A stretch of DNA of 64,000 nucleotides from Lachnospiraceae bacterium (GTDB taxonomy: Bacteria; Bacillota; Clostridia; Lachnospirales; Lachnospiraceae). The translations under genes were made by a program, and so were the position numbers. The stretch's first letter is position 1. Every line of letters starts with the position of its first letter. The DNA lies in NCBI GenBank assembly GCA_024687745.1, contig JAILEM010000136.1, positions 18,328 through 82,327 of the forward strand. The letters are read 5' to 3'. Positions 50,765 to 61,723 of the stretch are shown piece by piece. The notes beneath the pieces are model-generated. The model searched no databases, was not told the origin of the DNA, and worked only from the letters and a program-made list of their open reading frames with translations.

Positions 50765-53137
50765 ATGTTTGTTTCAATGAATTGGATAAATGATTTCGTG
50801 GATCTTGAGGGAGAGGACATTGAAAAGCTCATACACAGATTCACCTTATCTACCGCTGAGGTAGAGGGAATAGAGTATAAGGGAAGGGATATAAACGGAA
50901 TAGTTGTGGGAGAGATATTATCCTGCGAGGATCATCCCGATTCGGATCATCTCCATCTTCTTAAGGTGGATGCGGGTGATGGAATATATGATGTTGTATG
51001 CGGAGCACCAAATGCCAGGGCAGGTATTAAGACAGCCTTTGCAAAGGTTGGTGCGCAGGTCGGTGATATTAAGATCAAAAGTGCAAAATTAAGAGGGCAG
51101 ATCTCAAACGGAATGTGCTGTTCGGCTAAGGAAATAGGGATCTCCGATGATCATTCGGGGATAATGGAGCTTGACTTAAGCCTTAAGAACGGTACTGATC
51201 TTAAAGAGATCTTCCCCATAGATGATATCATTTTTGAAGTTGACAACAAATCCCTTACAAACAGGCCCGATCTCTGGGGGCATTACGGAATGGCCAGAGA
51301 GTTTGCCGCACTTACGGGAAAGCCTTTAAAGGAGCTTCCTGTAAAGGAGGATGATTATGAGGGTGATGAGGTTGTTGATATCGATGTCAGGAATAAGGAT
51401 TACTGCTACAGATATACAGGAGTAAGGATAGAGAACGTAACGGGCAAGGTGTCTCCCATGTATATGCAGATAAGACTCTATTACTGCGGTACAAGGGCTA
51501 TAAATCTGCTTGCCGATCTGACTAATTACATCATGCTTGAGCTTGGACAGCCCACACATGCCTTCGACGGTAACAGGATAAGCCGTATCGTTGTGGATAC
51601 ACCAAAGACCGATATTAAATTCACCACACTTGACGGAAATGAAAGGGATATAACCACCGATACCCTGATGATATACGATAATGATACACCCGTTGCCATT
51701 GCCGGTATAATGGGAGGCCTTGATTCGGAGATAGTTGAAGATACTGATTCCGTAGTGCTCGAGTGCGCAAATTTTGACGGAGTCTGTGTGAGAAAATCCG
51801 CTCAGAGAATGGGTCTTAGGACAGATGCATCAGCAAGATACGAAAAGACTATCGATCCTGAGATGACAATGGAAGCCGCGAAGAGATTCATCAAACTGCT
51901 TTCCGAGATAGATGAGGGAGCAAAATGCGTAACGAAGATAAATGATGTATACGTAAAGCATTATCCCGAGATAACGATTGATTTTGACAAGGCCTTTGTA
52001 GACAGATATACAGGGATAGATATCTCTGCGGAAAGGATAAAGAATACTCTTATAAGCCTTGGCTTCAAGGTGTCATCAGACGGTGAAGCCTTCAGCGTCA
52101 GGGTGCCAAGCTACAGGGCAACAAAGGATATCAGCATGCAGGCTGACATTGTTGAAGAGATAACGAGGATATACGGTTATGACAATTTCGAGATAAAGAC
52201 CACAAGGTCACCCATAATTCCCGCAAAGATGTCACTTAAGAGAAGGGAGGAGAACCTGATAAAGGATCTTCTTGTAAAAGCCTATTCAATGAATGAGGTC
52301 CATACAAGGATATGGGCAGATCCCGATGAGCTGAGGGATATCGGGCTTTCGCCTGAGGAAAATGTCATGCTCATTCAGGGTTCAAAGGAGCAGGAGACAG
52401 GTATACTAAGGACCTCCATGTTTGAGAGCTTTCTTCCTCTTATATATGCCAACAGAAATTACAAGCCCGCCTTTGGTATATTCGAGATAGGAAGGACTAT
52501 ACACGGGGTAAGGGAGGATGATACCGCCGATGAAAGAAGAACACTTGCGATCGGCATGTACAGTAAGGAATCGACAGAAAAGAGTCTTTATTTCAAGGCT
52601 GTTGAGCTTATAAATACAATGATCGATGAGCTTAAGCACGTAAAGGCCGTATATAAAAAGACAGGAGTATCCCATGTATGGCAGCATCCCAAGAATACAT
52701 CACTGATAAGTGTATCGGGCACTGAGATCGGAACGATCAATACTCTTCATCCGACTACTCTTAAAAAGATATCCAAAAACGGTGCAGTTGTATGTATAGA
52801 GATAGACATGGATGCGCTTCTTTCCGTAGAGCCTGTGGAGTTTGAATTTGAAGAGCCGTCAAAATTCCCGGGGATCGATTATGACCTTACACTTCTGCTT
52901 CCCGAAAATGTAAGATTCGAAGCGATCGAAAATGAGGTGGCAGCCTTAAGGATAGCAGATCTTAAGAAATTATCCGTTATCGATGTATATGATGCGGAGG
53001 TCATAAAGAATATCACCGTAAGACTTAAATTCTCAAGCGATGAAAGAACTCTTACAAGCGAAGAGGTACAGAAAAGCGTCGATCTTATACTCGAAAGATT
53101 AGCGGCAATGAATATAAAGCTTAAGGTCTTAGAGTGA
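50765..53137 (+). CDS. pheT: Phenylalanyl-tRNA synthetase beta subunit
   Basis: A 790-aa subunit with the full bacterial layout: tRNA-binding OB domain (about residues 40-150, [18 protein letters not shown] and VVCGAPNAR), B3/B4 editing domain, B5 domain, catalytic-like core, and C-terminal FDX-ACB domain (about 700-790, [14 protein letters not shown]). GGAGGAG precedes the start. It forms the heterotetramer with PheS. No T-box leader is seen before the pair. Confidence 0.96.
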   Translation: MFVSMNWINDFVDLEGEDIEKLIHRFTLSTAEVEGIEYKGRDINGIVVGEILSCEDHPDSDHLHLLKVDAGDGIYDVVCGAPNARAGIKTAFAKVGAQVGDIKIKSAKLRGQISNGMCCSAKEIGISDDHSGIMELDLSLKNGTDLKEIFPIDDIIFEVDNKSLTNRPDLWGHYGMAREFAALTGKPLKELPVKEDDYEGDEVVDIDVRNKDYCYRYTGVRIENVTGKVSPMYMQIRLYYCGTRAINLLADLTNYIMLELGQPTHAFDGNRISRIVVDTPKTDIKFTTLDGNERDITTDTLMIYDNDTPVAIAGIMGGLDSEIVEDTDSVVLECANFDGVCVRKSAQRMGLRTDASARYEKTIDPEMTMEAAKRFIKLLSEIDEGAKCVTKINDVYVKHYPEITIDFDKAFVDRYTGIDISAERIKNTLISLGFKVSSDGEAFSVRVPSYRATKDISMQADIVEEITRIYGYDNFEIKTTRSPIIPAKMSLKRREENLIKDLLVKAYSMNEVHTRIWADPDELRDIGLSPEENVMLIQGSKEQETGILRTSMFESFLPLIYANRNYKPAFGIFEIGRTIHGVREDDTADERRTLAIGMYSKESTEKSLYFKAVELINTMIDELKHVKAVYKKTGVSHVWQHPKNTSLISVSGTEIGTINTLHPTTLKKISKNGAVVCIEIDMDALLSVEPVEFEFEEPSKFPGIDYDLTLLLPENVRFEAIENEVAALRIADLKKLSVIDVYDAEVIKNITVRLKFSSDERTLTSEEVQKSVDLILERLAAMNIKLKVLE

Positions 53138-53144
53138 GAAGGAT

Positions 53145-54170
53145 ATGAAGACAAAGGATTTTTATTACGATCTTCCAAAGGAACTCATAGCCCAGGATCC
53201 TCTGTATGACAGGACAGCCTCAAGACTTATGCTGCTTGATAAGAAAACAGGTAAGACAACACATTCTGTTTTCAGGGATATCGTAAACTATCTTAATGAG
53301 GGCGATTGCCTTCTGCTTAACGATACAAGGGTGATACCGGCAAGACTTCTTGGCATTAAGGAGGATACCGGGGCGAACATAGAGGTCTTTTTACTCAAAA
53401 GGCTCTCAGATACCGACTGGGAATGCCTGGTAAGACCCGGGAAAAAACTCAGGGTTGGCGCAAAGGTAAGCTTCGGGGAGGGTCTTTTGAGAGGAGAGAT
53501 AACAGGACAGAAGGATGACGGCAACAGGGTAGTGAGCTTTACCTACTCAGGGATTTTTGAAGAGATACTTTTAAAGCTCGGAGAAATGCCCCTTCCGCCT
53601 TATATAACCCATAAGCTTGAGGACAGGAACAGGTATCAGACCGTTTATGCAAAATATGACGGCTCCGCGGCAGCTCCGACAGCAGGGCTGCATTTTACAA
53701 AGGATCTTCTGACCCGTATTGAGAAAAAGGGTGTGAGGATAGCATATCTTACCCTTCATGTGGGACTTGGAACCTTCAGGCCTGTCAAGGAGGAGGACAT
53801 AGACGACCACCATATGCATTATGAGCATTATAATATGCCACAGGAAACTGCGGACATCATCAATCAGACCAGGGAAAACGGAGGGCGGATCATCTGCGTA
53901 GGTACAACAAGCTTAAGAACCCTTGAAAGCGTCTCGGATGAAAGCGGACATGTAAGAGCCTGTGAGGGTGATACCGGTATATTTATATATCCGGGATACA
54001 GATTTAAGGCGGCCGACTGTCTCATAACCAATTTCCATCTGCCCGAGAGTACACTTATCATGCTTGTAAGTGCCCTTGCCGGAAGAGAAAATGTACTTAA
54101 GGCATATGATGAGGCCATAAAAGAAAAATACAGATTCTTCTCCTTTGGAGATGCCATGTTTATCAGTTGA
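53145..54170 (+). CDS. queA: S-adenosylmethionine:tRNA ribosyltransferase-isomerase
   Basis: A 341-aa enzyme that adds the cyclopentane moiety from SAM in queuosine synthesis. Recognisable motifs are [49 protein letters not shown] and the C-terminal FGDAMFI. It starts 7 nt after pheT. Its stop codon overlaps the -35 of the next promoter. Confidence 0.96.
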   Translation: MKTKDFYYDLPKELIAQDPLYDRTASRLMLLDKKTGKTTHSVFRDIVNYLNEGDCLLLNDTRVIPARLLGIKEDTGANIEVFLLKRLSDTDWECLVRPGKKLRVGAKVSFGEGLLRGEITGQKDDGNRVVSFTYSGIFEEILLKLGEMPLPPYITHKLEDRNRYQTVYAKYDGSAAAPTAGLHFTKDLLTRIEKKGVRIAYLTLHVGLGTFRPVKEEDIDDHHMHYEHYNMPQETADIINQTRENGGRIICVGTTSLRTLESVSDESGHVRACEGDTGIFIYPGYRFKAADCLITNFHLPESTLIMLVSALAGRENVLKAYDEAIKEKYRFFSFGDAMFIS

Positions 54171-54195
54171 ATATATTTTACTTTTTTTGTATAAT
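54167..54195 (+). promoter_or_regulatory. Sigma-A promoter of the PilZ / iPGM-like unit
   Basis: TTGAAT, 17 nt, TATAAT. The -35 includes the queA stop codon. The predicted start, about 54202, falls in a 10-bp inverted repeat. Confidence 0.6.
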
Positions 54196-54232
54196 ATAAT
54201 GCAGGGTTTTTTATAGTATTATCTGCATTATA
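54195..54232 (+). repeat. Perfect 10-bp inverted repeat at the transcription start
   Basis: TATAATGCAG (54195-54204) and CTGCATTATA (54223-54232) flank an 18-nt spacer. The first arm begins in the -10. It could be an operator or a 5' hairpin. Confidence 0.6.
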
Positions 54233-54279
54233 CTTACAGCTCAGACAGGCCTGATGAAGGATCCATAAGGAGAGTATAA

Positions 54280-54627
54280 ATGGAAGAGAAAAGAAGAAGC
54301 AAACGTATAGTTCTGGATGTTCATATCATCATGAAAAGGGTGGATCCCGGAAAAAGTGAAAGACTTCCCGTTGATGTTATCGATGTCTCAAGGTCCGGAA
54401 TCGGATTTTCCTGTAACCAGCTTCTGGAAATGGGATCTATATATGAGGCTGAGATCCAGATATGGACAAAGGAAATAATAAAGACCTTTGTCAATATCGT
54501 AAGGATGGATCAGAAGGACGACAGGATCGTATATGGCGCGACTTTTGTAGGGCTGAATGATACCGACGCAAACAAGATCATGATCTATGATATGTTTGAA
54601 GAGTCCAGAAAGAGCAATAATGGATAA
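54280..54627 (+). CDS. Single-domain PilZ protein
   Basis: A 115-aa protein made only of a PilZ domain, the c-di-GMP receptor fold. The ligand motifs are both present: the basic RRSKR (R-x3-R type) at residues 5-9, and DVSRSGIGF (D/N-x-S-x-x-G) at about 41-49. It should therefore bind c-di-GMP. AAGGAGAG precedes the ATG. Its 3' end overlaps the start of the iPGM-like gene by 8 nt, which suggests coupled translation. Targets in other bacteria include flagellar motors and polysaccharide synthases; here the partner may be the neighbouring protein, which is speculation. Confidence 0.88.
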   Translation: MEEKRRSKRIVLDVHIIMKRVDPGKSERLPVDVIDVSRSGIGFSCNQLLEMGSIYEAEIQIWTKEIIKTFVNIVRMDQKDDRIVYGATFVGLNDTDANKIMIYDMFEESRKSNNG

Positions 54628-56158
54628 ACGTACTACTGTATTACTTATTCTCAACGGATACGGAGTTTATACAAAGCCAGTAAAAAAGACAGCTGAAAAG
54701 CCTGATCTTATTGACGGGCTCAAGGAAAAATGTCCTTATTCCATCTGTCTTGCATCGGGAATGGCCGCAGGTCTTCCAAACGGTCAGATGGGCGATTCTT
54801 ATGTAGGGCATATAAACATAGGAGCCGGAAGGATCGTATATCAGGATCTTTCGAGAATAACCAAGGATATACAGGATGGGACCTTTTTTTCAAACGGCGT
54901 ACTCACACAGGCAGTGGAAAGCTGCAAAAAGAAGGATGCATCCTTACATCTTCTCGGGCTCTTGTCTGACGGAGGAATTCATTCACACATTTCCCATCTC
55001 TATGCACTTTTGGAATTTGCAAGAAGGCAGAACATGAGAAAGGTTTATGTCCACTGCATAATGGATGGCATAGACAGTGCACCCAAAAAGGGAGCATTTT
55101 ATATAGACAGGCTCCAGAATAAGATGCGTGAGCTCGGTGTCGGGGAGATAGCGACAGTATGCGGCAGATATTATGCCATGGACAGAAGCAATAATTATGA
55201 CAGGATAAAGACAGCATACCTTGCGATGACTGAGGGTGAGGGCATAAAGGCTGCCAGTGCCGAGGAGGCCATATCGCAGGCTTATCACAATGATGATACC
55301 GATGAGTTTGTAAAGCCTACGGTTATCGTGAACGGGGGTGTCCCTGTCGGGACCATAAATGATGATGATACCGTCGTTTGTTTTAATTTCAGGCCGGACA
55401 GGGTAAGGGAGCTGACACATGCCTTCTGTGATGATGAGTTCAGGTCATTCAAGCGCGAAAGAAAGCTTGATATCACCTATGCCTGCTTTACCGAATATGA
55501 TCAGAGTATAGAGAACAAATATGTGATATTCGATCATCCCCATATCAGGAACTCCTTCGGAGCCTTTCTTGAAGAAAATGAAAAGACACAGTTAAGAATG
55601 GCAGAGGATGAGAACGGATTGTTTGTAACCTATGCCTTTAACGGATACAGTGATGAGATCTATGACGGTGAGGACAGGATGATAATCCATTCTCCCAAGC
55701 TTAACCGTTTGGAAGAAAAGCCCGAAATGTCATCCCTTGAGCTTACCGACAGGCTCTGTAAGGCCATAAGCTCTCATACATATGATTTTATTTTATGTGA
55801 TTATGCTTCTCTCGATCTTGCCGGGCACAGGATGAACAGGGATAATTGTTTAAAGGCCTTAGGATCGATAAACAGAGAGCTTAAAAAGGTCTGTGATACA
55901 GTCAGGGAGGAAGCTGCGGTACTTTTCATCTGTTCTACACACGGAAATATAGAAAAGATCGAAAAAGCAGATGATAAAACACAGGATATAACCTGTCATA
56001 CCACAAATCCGATACCGTTCATCATGTATAATTATGATGACAGCTACACATTGAGAAACGGCGGATGCCTTGCGGATATAGTTCCTACGATCATCGATTC
56101 GATGGATATGGAAAAGCCAAAGGAAATGACCGGAAAGTCGCTTCTTATAAGAAAGTAA
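54620..56158 (+). CDS. Degenerate cofactor-independent phosphoglycerate mutase (iPGM-like, alkaline phosphatase superfamily)
   Basis: A 512-aa protein of full iPGM length, with strong resemblance along its whole length: AAGLPNGQMGDSYVGHINIG, LLSDGGIHSH, GRYYAMDR, NFRPDR, CHTTNPIP and EMTGKSLLI. Compared with the known Bacillus-type enzyme, several catalytic residues differ: metal ligand Asp12 is Asn, the Asp of the A-D-H-G-N motif is Thr440 (STHGN), the Arg of D-G-R-D is Ile151, and the active-site Lys is Asn332. The phospho-acceptor Ser (GDS) and the other His/Asp ligands remain. It is therefore probably not a normal mutase. The start at 54620 overlaps the PilZ gene; an ATG at 54620 is favoured because codon 12 then matches the family. 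A canonical gpmA follows. Confidence 0.85.
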   Translation: MDKRTTVLLILNGYGVYTKPVKKTAEKPDLIDGLKEKCPYSICLASGMAAGLPNGQMGDSYVGHINIGAGRIVYQDLSRITKDIQDGTFFSNGVLTQAVESCKKKDASLHLLGLLSDGGIHSHISHLYALLEFARRQNMRKVYVHCIMDGIDSAPKKGAFYIDRLQNKMRELGVGEIATVCGRYYAMDRSNNYDRIKTAYLAMTEGEGIKAASAEEAISQAYHNDDTDEFVKPTVIVNGGVPVGTINDDDTVVCFNFRPDRVRELTHAFCDDEFRSFKRERKLDITYACFTEYDQSIENKYVIFDHPHIRNSFGAFLEENEKTQLRMAEDENGLFVTYAFNGYSDEIYDGEDRMIIHSPKLNRLEEKPEMSSLELTDRLCKAISSHTYDFILCDYASLDLAGHRMNRDNCLKALGSINRELKKVCDTVREEAAVLFICSTHGNIEKIEKADDKTQDITCHTTNPIPFIMYNYDDSYTLRNGGCLADIVPTIIDSMDMEKPKEMTGKSLLIRK

Positions 56159-56202
56159 TAGATACTTATCTATTCAAGATATAATCAAAGGAGGTTAAAA
56201 TT

Positions 56203-56949
56203 ATGATGAAGCTTGTGTTAGTAAGACACGGCGAGAGCGAGTGGAATAAATTAAATTTATTTACCGGCTGGCATGATGTTGATCTGAGTGAAAAAGGTCA
56301 CGAGGAAGCAAAACAGGGAGGAAGGATATTAAAGGAAGAGGGCTATGATTTTGATGTTGCCTATACTTCATATCTTAAGAGAGCGATCCATACTCTCAAT
56401 CATATCCTTGACGAGATGGACAGGAACTGGATACCGGTAAATAAGGCATGGCAGCTCAATGAGCGTCATTACGGTGCACTTCAGGGCCTTAACAAGTCTG
56501 AGACTGCCGAGAAATACGGTGAGGACCAGGTTAAGATATGGAGAAGATCCTTCAATGTTAAGCCGCCCGCACTTGAGCCGGACAGTCCGGAAGCACCCAT
56601 GAACCAGGAAATGTTCAGGAATGTGGACAGAAACGTTCTGCCGCTTCATGAAAGCCTCGAGACAACGATCGAGCGTGCCGTACCTTTCTTTAATGATGTT
56701 ATAAAGAAGGATATGCAGGATGGAAAGAGAGTTATCATCGCCGCTCACGGAAATTCATTAAGAGCTCTTGTTAAATATTTTGACAATATTTCCGATGAGG
56801 ATATCATTGGCGTAAACATTCCCACGGGAGTACCTCTTGTATATGAATTTGATGATAATTTCAAGGCAGTAAATCATTATTATCTTGGTGACCAGGAGGC
56901 TCTCAAGGCTAAGATGGAAGCCGTAGCCAATCAGGGTAAGGCAAAATAA
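56203..56949 (+). CDS. gpmA: 2,3-bisphosphoglycerate-dependent phosphoglycerate mutase
   Basis: A 248-aa glycolytic/gluconeogenic mutase of the histidine phosphatase superfamily. The phospho-histidine motif is [10 protein letters not shown]. The acid/base Glu is in [14 protein letters not shown], the second His in [11 protein letters not shown], and [13 protein letters not shown] and [11 protein letters not shown] are also present. All known catalytic residues are intact. AAAGGAGG precedes two adjacent ATGs (56203, 56206). It lies directly after an iPGM-like gene that looks inactive, so this enzyme probably carries the local mutase activity. Confidence 0.96.
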   Translation: MMKLVLVRHGESEWNKLNLFTGWHDVDLSEKGHEEAKQGGRILKEEGYDFDVAYTSYLKRAIHTLNHILDEMDRNWIPVNKAWQLNERHYGALQGLNKSETAEKYGEDQVKIWRRSFNVKPPALEPDSPEAPMNQEMFRNVDRNVLPLHESLETTIERAVPFFNDVIKKDMQDGKRVIIAAHGNSLRALVKYFDNISDEDIIGVNIPTGVPLVYEFDDNFKAVNHYYLGDQEALKAKMEAVANQGKAK

Positions 56950-56988
56950 ACCAAATATTTAATTTTATTTAATGGAGGAAAGGTAGAT

Positions 56989-59085
56989 ATGAATGTTTAT
57001 ACCGGTGATAAGATAAGAAATATTGTTGTCATGGGACACGGCGGAGCCGGCAAGACAACGCTTGTTGAAGCTTTTGCATATATTTCAGGCGTTATAAACA
57101 GAATGGGCAAGGTTACAGACGGAAACACCATATCCGATTATGACAAGGAAGAACAGAAGCGCCAGTTTTCAATGGCTACAAGTGTTGTTCCCATCGAATG
57201 GGATTCGCACAAGATCAATTTCCTTGATACACCCGGTTACTTTGATTTTGTTGGTGAGGTTGAGGAGGCAGTGGGGGCTGCCGCAGGAGCCATCATCGTA
57301 GTATCCGGAAAGGCCGGTGTTGAAGTCGGAACAGAAAAGGCATGGGAGCTCTGCGATAAGTATAATCTCCCCAGGATAATCTTCGTATCCGATATGGATG
57401 TTGACAATGCAAGCTTTAGACAGGTCGTTGATGATCTTACAGAGAAATACGGCAAGAAGATAGCTCCGTTCCATCTTCCCATCAGAGAGGATGAAAAGTT
57501 TGTCGGCTATGTAAACGTTGTTTCCGAGACAGCTAACCGCTGGAAGGAAAACGGCAAGGTGGAAGAGTGCGAAGTTCCCGAATACAATAAGTCTTATCTT
57601 GAAAAGTACAGGGAATCACTCATGGAGGCAGTTGCAGAGACCTCTGAGGATTTCATGGAAAGGTATTTTGGCGGTGAGACCTTCTCTGATGATGAGATAA
57701 GGGCAGCTTTAAAGCAGAATATAAATGACGGAAGTATCGTTCCCGTTACTATGGGATCAAGTGTTCTCTGCCAGGGTATGTATACTCTTCTTGATGATGT
57801 CATCAAATATTTCAAGAGCCCTGATACAAGGACTATTGCCGGTATCAACATGAAGACAAATGAGATATTTGAGGCAAACTATGATTTCTCAAAGCCAAAG
57901 ACAGCTTATATCTGGAAGACCATAGTGGATCCGTTCATTGGTAAATATTCACTTATCAAGGTTTGTTCAGGCGTATTAAAGGTTGATGATGTATTATTTA
58001 ATTATGATAAGGATACTGAAGAACGTATATCAAAGCTTTATGTTCTCAGAGGAAACAAACCCATCGAGGTCAAGGAGCTTCATGCCGGAGATATCGGCGC
58101 ACTTGCAAAGCTTTCGGATGCTTCAACCGGTGATACGTTATCGACCAAGGCCATGCCTGTAAAATATGCCGCCACAGAGATATCAAAGCCCTATACCTGC
58201 ATGAGATATAAGGCAAAGAACAAGGGTGATATTGATAAGATCTCAGGAGCATTGCAGAAGATGATGGCTGAGGATCTTACCCTTAAGAATGTAAATGATG
58301 CGGAAAACAGGCAGACACTGCTTTACGGAATGGGCGACCAGCATATAGAGATAGTTGCCAGCAAGCTGTTAAATATCTATAAGTGTGATATAGAGCTCAC
58401 AGAGCCCAAGGTTGCATACAGAGAAACCATCAGAAAGAATTCCGATGTGGAATACAAGTATAAGAAGCAGTCAGGCGGACACGGTCAGTACGGTCATGTA
58501 AAGATGAGATTTGAGCCTTTGGGTGATACCGAAAAATCTTATGAATTCGAACAGATCGTTGTCGGCGGAGCCGTTCCCAAGAACTATTTCCCCGCAGTTG
58601 AAAAGGGTCTTGTGGAATCCGTTCAGAAGGGACCTTTGGCTGCATATCCGGTTGTCGGGATCAAGGCCATATTATATGATGGATCATACCATCCGGTTGA
58701 TTCCTCCGAGCAGGCATTTAAGATGGCAACCATTCAGGCGTTCAAGAAGGGTGTCATGGAGGCAGGCCCTGTTCTCTTAGAGCCTATCGCTTCCCTAAAG
58801 GTAACCGTTCCCGATGATTTCACCGGTGATGTTATGGGTGATCTCAATAAGAGAAGAGGAAGGGTTCTTGGAATGAATCCTGCGGGCGCAGGTAAGACCG
58901 TAGTTGAGGCTGAAATACCAATGACAGGTCTTTATGGCTATTGCACCATCCTTCGTTCAATGACAGGAGGAAGAGGCGATTATGAGTATGAATTCATACG
59001 TTATGAGCAGGCTCCCTCGGATGTTCAGGAGAAGGAAGTTGCCGCAAGAGCATCCAAGCTTACAGATGACAGTTCCGATGAATAA
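56989..59085 (+). CDS. Elongation factor G paralogue (EF-G2 / FusA2-like translational GTPase)
   Basis: A 698-aa protein with the EF-G domain series: GTPase domain (residues 1-270), domain II, domain III, domain IV (about 480-600, GGHGQYGHVKMRFEPLG) and the C-terminal domain V. G1 is GHGGAGKTT. G3 is DTPGYFDF, where true EF-G has DTPGHVDF, so the catalytic His is Tyr. The G4 position reads VSDMD instead of NKMD. Such EF-G-like proteins occur beside the main fusA in many bacteria and their role is mostly unknown. GGAGGAAAGG precedes the ATG. It is not near str-operon genes, which supports a non-canonical role. Confidence 0.85.
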   Translation: MNVYTGDKIRNIVVMGHGGAGKTTLVEAFAYISGVINRMGKVTDGNTISDYDKEEQKRQFSMATSVVPIEWDSHKINFLDTPGYFDFVGEVEEAVGAAAGAIIVVSGKAGVEVGTEKAWELCDKYNLPRIIFVSDMDVDNASFRQVVDDLTEKYGKKIAPFHLPIREDEKFVGYVNVVSETANRWKENGKVEECEVPEYNKSYLEKYRESLMEAVAETSEDFMERYFGGETFSDDEIRAALKQNINDGSIVPVTMGSSVLCQGMYTLLDDVIKYFKSPDTRTIAGINMKTNEIFEANYDFSKPKTAYIWKTIVDPFIGKYSLIKVCSGVLKVDDVLFNYDKDTEERISKLYVLRGNKPIEVKELHAGDIGALAKLSDASTGDTLSTKAMPVKYAATEISKPYTCMRYKAKNKGDIDKISGALQKMMAEDLTLKNVNDAENRQTLLYGMGDQHIEIVASKLLNIYKCDIELTEPKVAYRETIRKNSDVEYKYKKQSGGHGQYGHVKMRFEPLGDTEKSYEFEQIVVGGAVPKNYFPAVEKGLVESVQKGPLAAYPVVGIKAILYDGSYHPVDSSEQAFKMATIQAFKKGVMEAGPVLLEPIASLKVTVPDDFTGDVMGDLNKRRGRVLGMNPAGAGKTVVEAEIPMTGLYGYCTILRSMTGGRGDYEYEFIRYEQAPSDVQEKEVAARASKLTDDSSDE

Positions 59086-59109
59086 TGAAAAGACCTTAGT
59101 CAATGTGGC

Positions 59110-59138
59110 TTGACAGTATTTTCATATATGATTAAAAT
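59110..59138 (+). promoter_or_regulatory. Sigma-A promoter of leuS
   Basis: TTGACA (perfect), 17 nt, TAAAAT, directly after the EF-G-like gene. Confidence 0.65.
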
Positions 59139-59139
59139 G

Positions 59140-59176
59140 TTTGAAGGTGTCAAGGCAACAGCCTGGCACCTTCAAA
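59140..59176 (+). repeat. Long 5' hairpin in the leuS leader
   Basis: TTTGAAGGTG (59140-59149) pairs perfectly with CACCTTCAAA (59167-59176). The inner arms (TCAAGGC / GCCTGG) extend it around an AACA loop. It begins at the predicted transcription start and has no T-run, so it may stabilise the mRNA 5' end or act as a regulatory element. It is not a T-box. Confidence 0.6.
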
Positions 59177-59214
59177 TTGATTTACGGAAAAAATATAAGA
59201 CGGAGAGTAATATT

Positions 59215-61638
59215 ATGGCAGAAAAGTACAATCACAGAGAGATCGAAAAAAAATGGCAGGATTACTGGGATAAGAATAAGACCTTTAAAACAGAGAACGG
59301 TGATTATTCAAAACCCAAGTATTATGCGCTGGTAGAATTCCCTTATCCATCGGGCCAGGGACTTCATGTGGGACATCCCCGTCCCTATACCGCACTTGAT
59401 GTGGTTGCAAGAAAACGCCGCATGCAGGGCTATAATGTGCTCTATCCCATGGGATGGGATGCCTTCGGCCTTCCTACGGAAAATTATGCCATAAAAAATC
59501 ATATACATCCAAAGCTTGTAACAAAGAACAATATCGAACGATTCAAGGGCCAGTTAAAAGCCCTTGGTTATTCCTTTGACTGGGACAGAGAGATAAATAC
59601 GACCGATCCCAATTATTATCACTGGACACAGTGGATCTTCTTAAAGATGTTCAATAAAGGACTTGCATATAAGACAAAGATGCCCATCAACTGGTGTACC
59701 TCCTGTAAGGTCGGACTTGCCAATGAAGAGGTAGTAAACGGAACCTGCGAAAGATGCGGAGCCCCCGTCATAAGGAAGGCACAGAGCCAGTGGATGTTAA
59801 AGATAACCGACTATGCCGAGAAGCTTCTTGAGGGTCTTGATACAGTTGATTATATTGAGAGAGTTAAGGTATCACAGAAGAACTGGATAGGAAAATCAAC
59901 GGGAGCAGAGGTTGATTTCTCGCTTACCGGTAAAGAAGATAAGTTAAGGGTCTATACCACAAGGCCCGACACCTTATTTGGTGCAACCTATATGGTAATG
60001 AGCCCCGAGCATCCCTATATAGAAAAATATAAGGATGAGATAAGGAATTATGATGAACTGATCGCTTACAGAAACGAAGCGGCCAAAAAGTCCGACTTTG
60101 AAAGGACTGAGCTTGCAAAGGATAAGACGGGCGTTAAGATAGACGGTCTTACCGCTACAAATCCCGTGAATGATAAAGAGATTCCCATCTGGATATCCGA
60201 TTATGTTCTCATGAGCTATGGTACGGGTGCCATAATGGCCGTTCCCGCCCATGATGAAAGAGACTGGGATTTTGCAAAGAAGTTTGATATGCCGATAATC
60301 GAGGTTGTTGCGGGAAGTGATGTGCCTGTCAGTGAAAAAGTATATACAGATGTCGAGACCGGAACGATGGTCAATTCGGAATTCCTAAACGGACTTTCCG
60401 TAGCGGATGCCAAGAAGAAGATAACTGAATTCCTTACGGAAAAAGGGATCGGATGCGCAAAGACAAACTATAAATTAAGAGACTGGGTATTCTCAAGACA
60501 GCGTTACTGGGGAGAACCAATCCCTGTCATACATTGCGACAAGTGCGGATATGTTCCCTTATCAGAGGATGAGCTTCCTCTGCTCTTGCCTGATGTGGAG
60601 AGCTATATGCCCACAGATACAGGCGAATCACCCTTATCCGCGATGACAGACTGGGTAAACTGCAAATGTCCGAAGTGCGGAGGAGATGCAAAAAGAGAAA
60701 CAGATACCATGCCTCAGTGGGCAGGTTCTTCATGGTATTTCTTAAGATATACCGATCCTGACAATAATGAAGCAATAGCAAGCAAGGAGGCTCTTGATTA
60801 CTGGATGCCCGTTGACTGGTATAACGGAGGAATGGAGCATACCACACTTCATCTTCTCTACTCAAGATTCTGGCACAGATTCTTATATGACGAGGGAGTA
60901 GTTCCATGTCCCGAACCGTACAGCAAGAGAACAAGCCACGGAATGATCCTCGGGTCAAACGGCGAGAAGATGTCAAAGTCAAGGGGAAATGTTGTAAATC
61001 CCGATGATATCGTAACAGAATACGGAGCAGATACCTTAAGAACATACGAGATGTTCATAGGAGCCTTCGATCTGTCGGCTTCATGGAGCGATGAAGGAGT
61101 TAACGGCTGCAGAAGATACCTTGAGAGGGTATGGAGGCTTCAGAATATCCTTGTCGACGGAGATGAGTATTCGGATGATCTCAAGACAAAGATCCATCAG
61201 ACCATCAAGAAGGTTGATTCTGATTATGAATCCTTAAAATACAATACTGCGATCGCGGCACTTATGAGTCTTCTTAATGAATTTGTAAAGAAAAATTCGG
61301 TAAATAAAGCTGAATTTAAGACATACCTTACCCTGCTCAATCCCGTTGCACCTCATATAACAGAGGAATTATGGCAGATAGCAGGCTTTGAGGGAACAAT
61401 ATCAGCCACAAAATGGCCCGAATATGATGAGGCTGCCACCAGGGAAGCTGAGATAGAGATAGGTGTGCAGGTGAACGGAAAGCTTAAGGGAACAGTATTA
61501 CTCTCTGTGGATGAGGATAAGGACAGTGCCCTCGCAAAGGCAAAGGAGGTTCCCTCGGTTAAAGCATTCCTTGAAGGAAAGACAATAGTGAAAGAAATAT
61601 ATGTTCCGGGTAAGATAGTAAATATCGTCGGAAAATAA
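59215..61638 (+). CDS. leuS: Leucyl-tRNA synthetase
   Basis: An 807-aa class I synthetase. HIGH motif [17 protein letters not shown], zinc-type cysteines [13 protein letters not shown]...CERCG, the CP1 editing domain with [13 protein letters not shown], and KMSKS motif [12 protein letters not shown] are all present. The C-terminal anticodon and extension domains are complete. The frame is open from 59110, but that stretch is the promoter and hairpin; CGGAGAG precedes the ATG at 59215 and [15 protein letters not shown] is the usual N-terminus. Confidence 0.97.
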   Translation: MAEKYNHREIEKKWQDYWDKNKTFKTENGDYSKPKYYALVEFPYPSGQGLHVGHPRPYTALDVVARKRRMQGYNVLYPMGWDAFGLPTENYAIKNHIHPKLVTKNNIERFKGQLKALGYSFDWDREINTTDPNYYHWTQWIFLKMFNKGLAYKTKMPINWCTSCKVGLANEEVVNGTCERCGAPVIRKAQSQWMLKITDYAEKLLEGLDTVDYIERVKVSQKNWIGKSTGAEVDFSLTGKEDKLRVYTTRPDTLFGATYMVMSPEHPYIEKYKDEIRNYDELIAYRNEAAKKSDFERTELAKDKTGVKIDGLTATNPVNDKEIPIWISDYVLMSYGTGAIMAVPAHDERDWDFAKKFDMPIIEVVAGSDVPVSEKVYTDVETGTMVNSEFLNGLSVADAKKKITEFLTEKGIGCAKTNYKLRDWVFSRQRYWGEPIPVIHCDKCGYVPLSEDELPLLLPDVESYMPTDTGESPLSAMTDWVNCKCPKCGGDAKRETDTMPQWAGSSWYFLRYTDPDNNEAIASKEALDYWMPVDWYNGGMEHTTLHLLYSRFWHRFLYDEGVVPCPEPYSKRTSHGMILGSNGEKMSKSRGNVVNPDDIVTEYGADTLRTYEMFIGAFDLSASWSDEGVNGCRRYLERVWRLQNILVDGDEYSDDLKTKIHQTIKKVDSDYESLKYNTAIAALMSLLNEFVKKNSVNKAEFKTYLTLLNPVAPHITEELWQIAGFEGTISATKWPEYDEAATREAEIEIGVQVNGKLKGTVLLSVDEDKDSALAKAKEVPSVKAFLEGKTIVKEIYVPGKIVNIVGK

Positions 61639-61723
61639 GAAGGTCTTCAGGTATTGATGACATTCTTCCAAAATACACAGGCAGAACAGGAGAAAGAGTT
61701 ACAGAAGGGGAACATACTTTAGT

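Noticed and set aside
59110..59214. N-terminal extension of the leuS frame
   Set aside because: It coincides with the promoter and a long hairpin; the normal LeuS N-terminus starts at 59215 with a ribosome binding site.
60527..61045. 172-aa minus-strand open frame
   Set aside because: Antisense to leuS; Arg/Leu-rich shadow translation.
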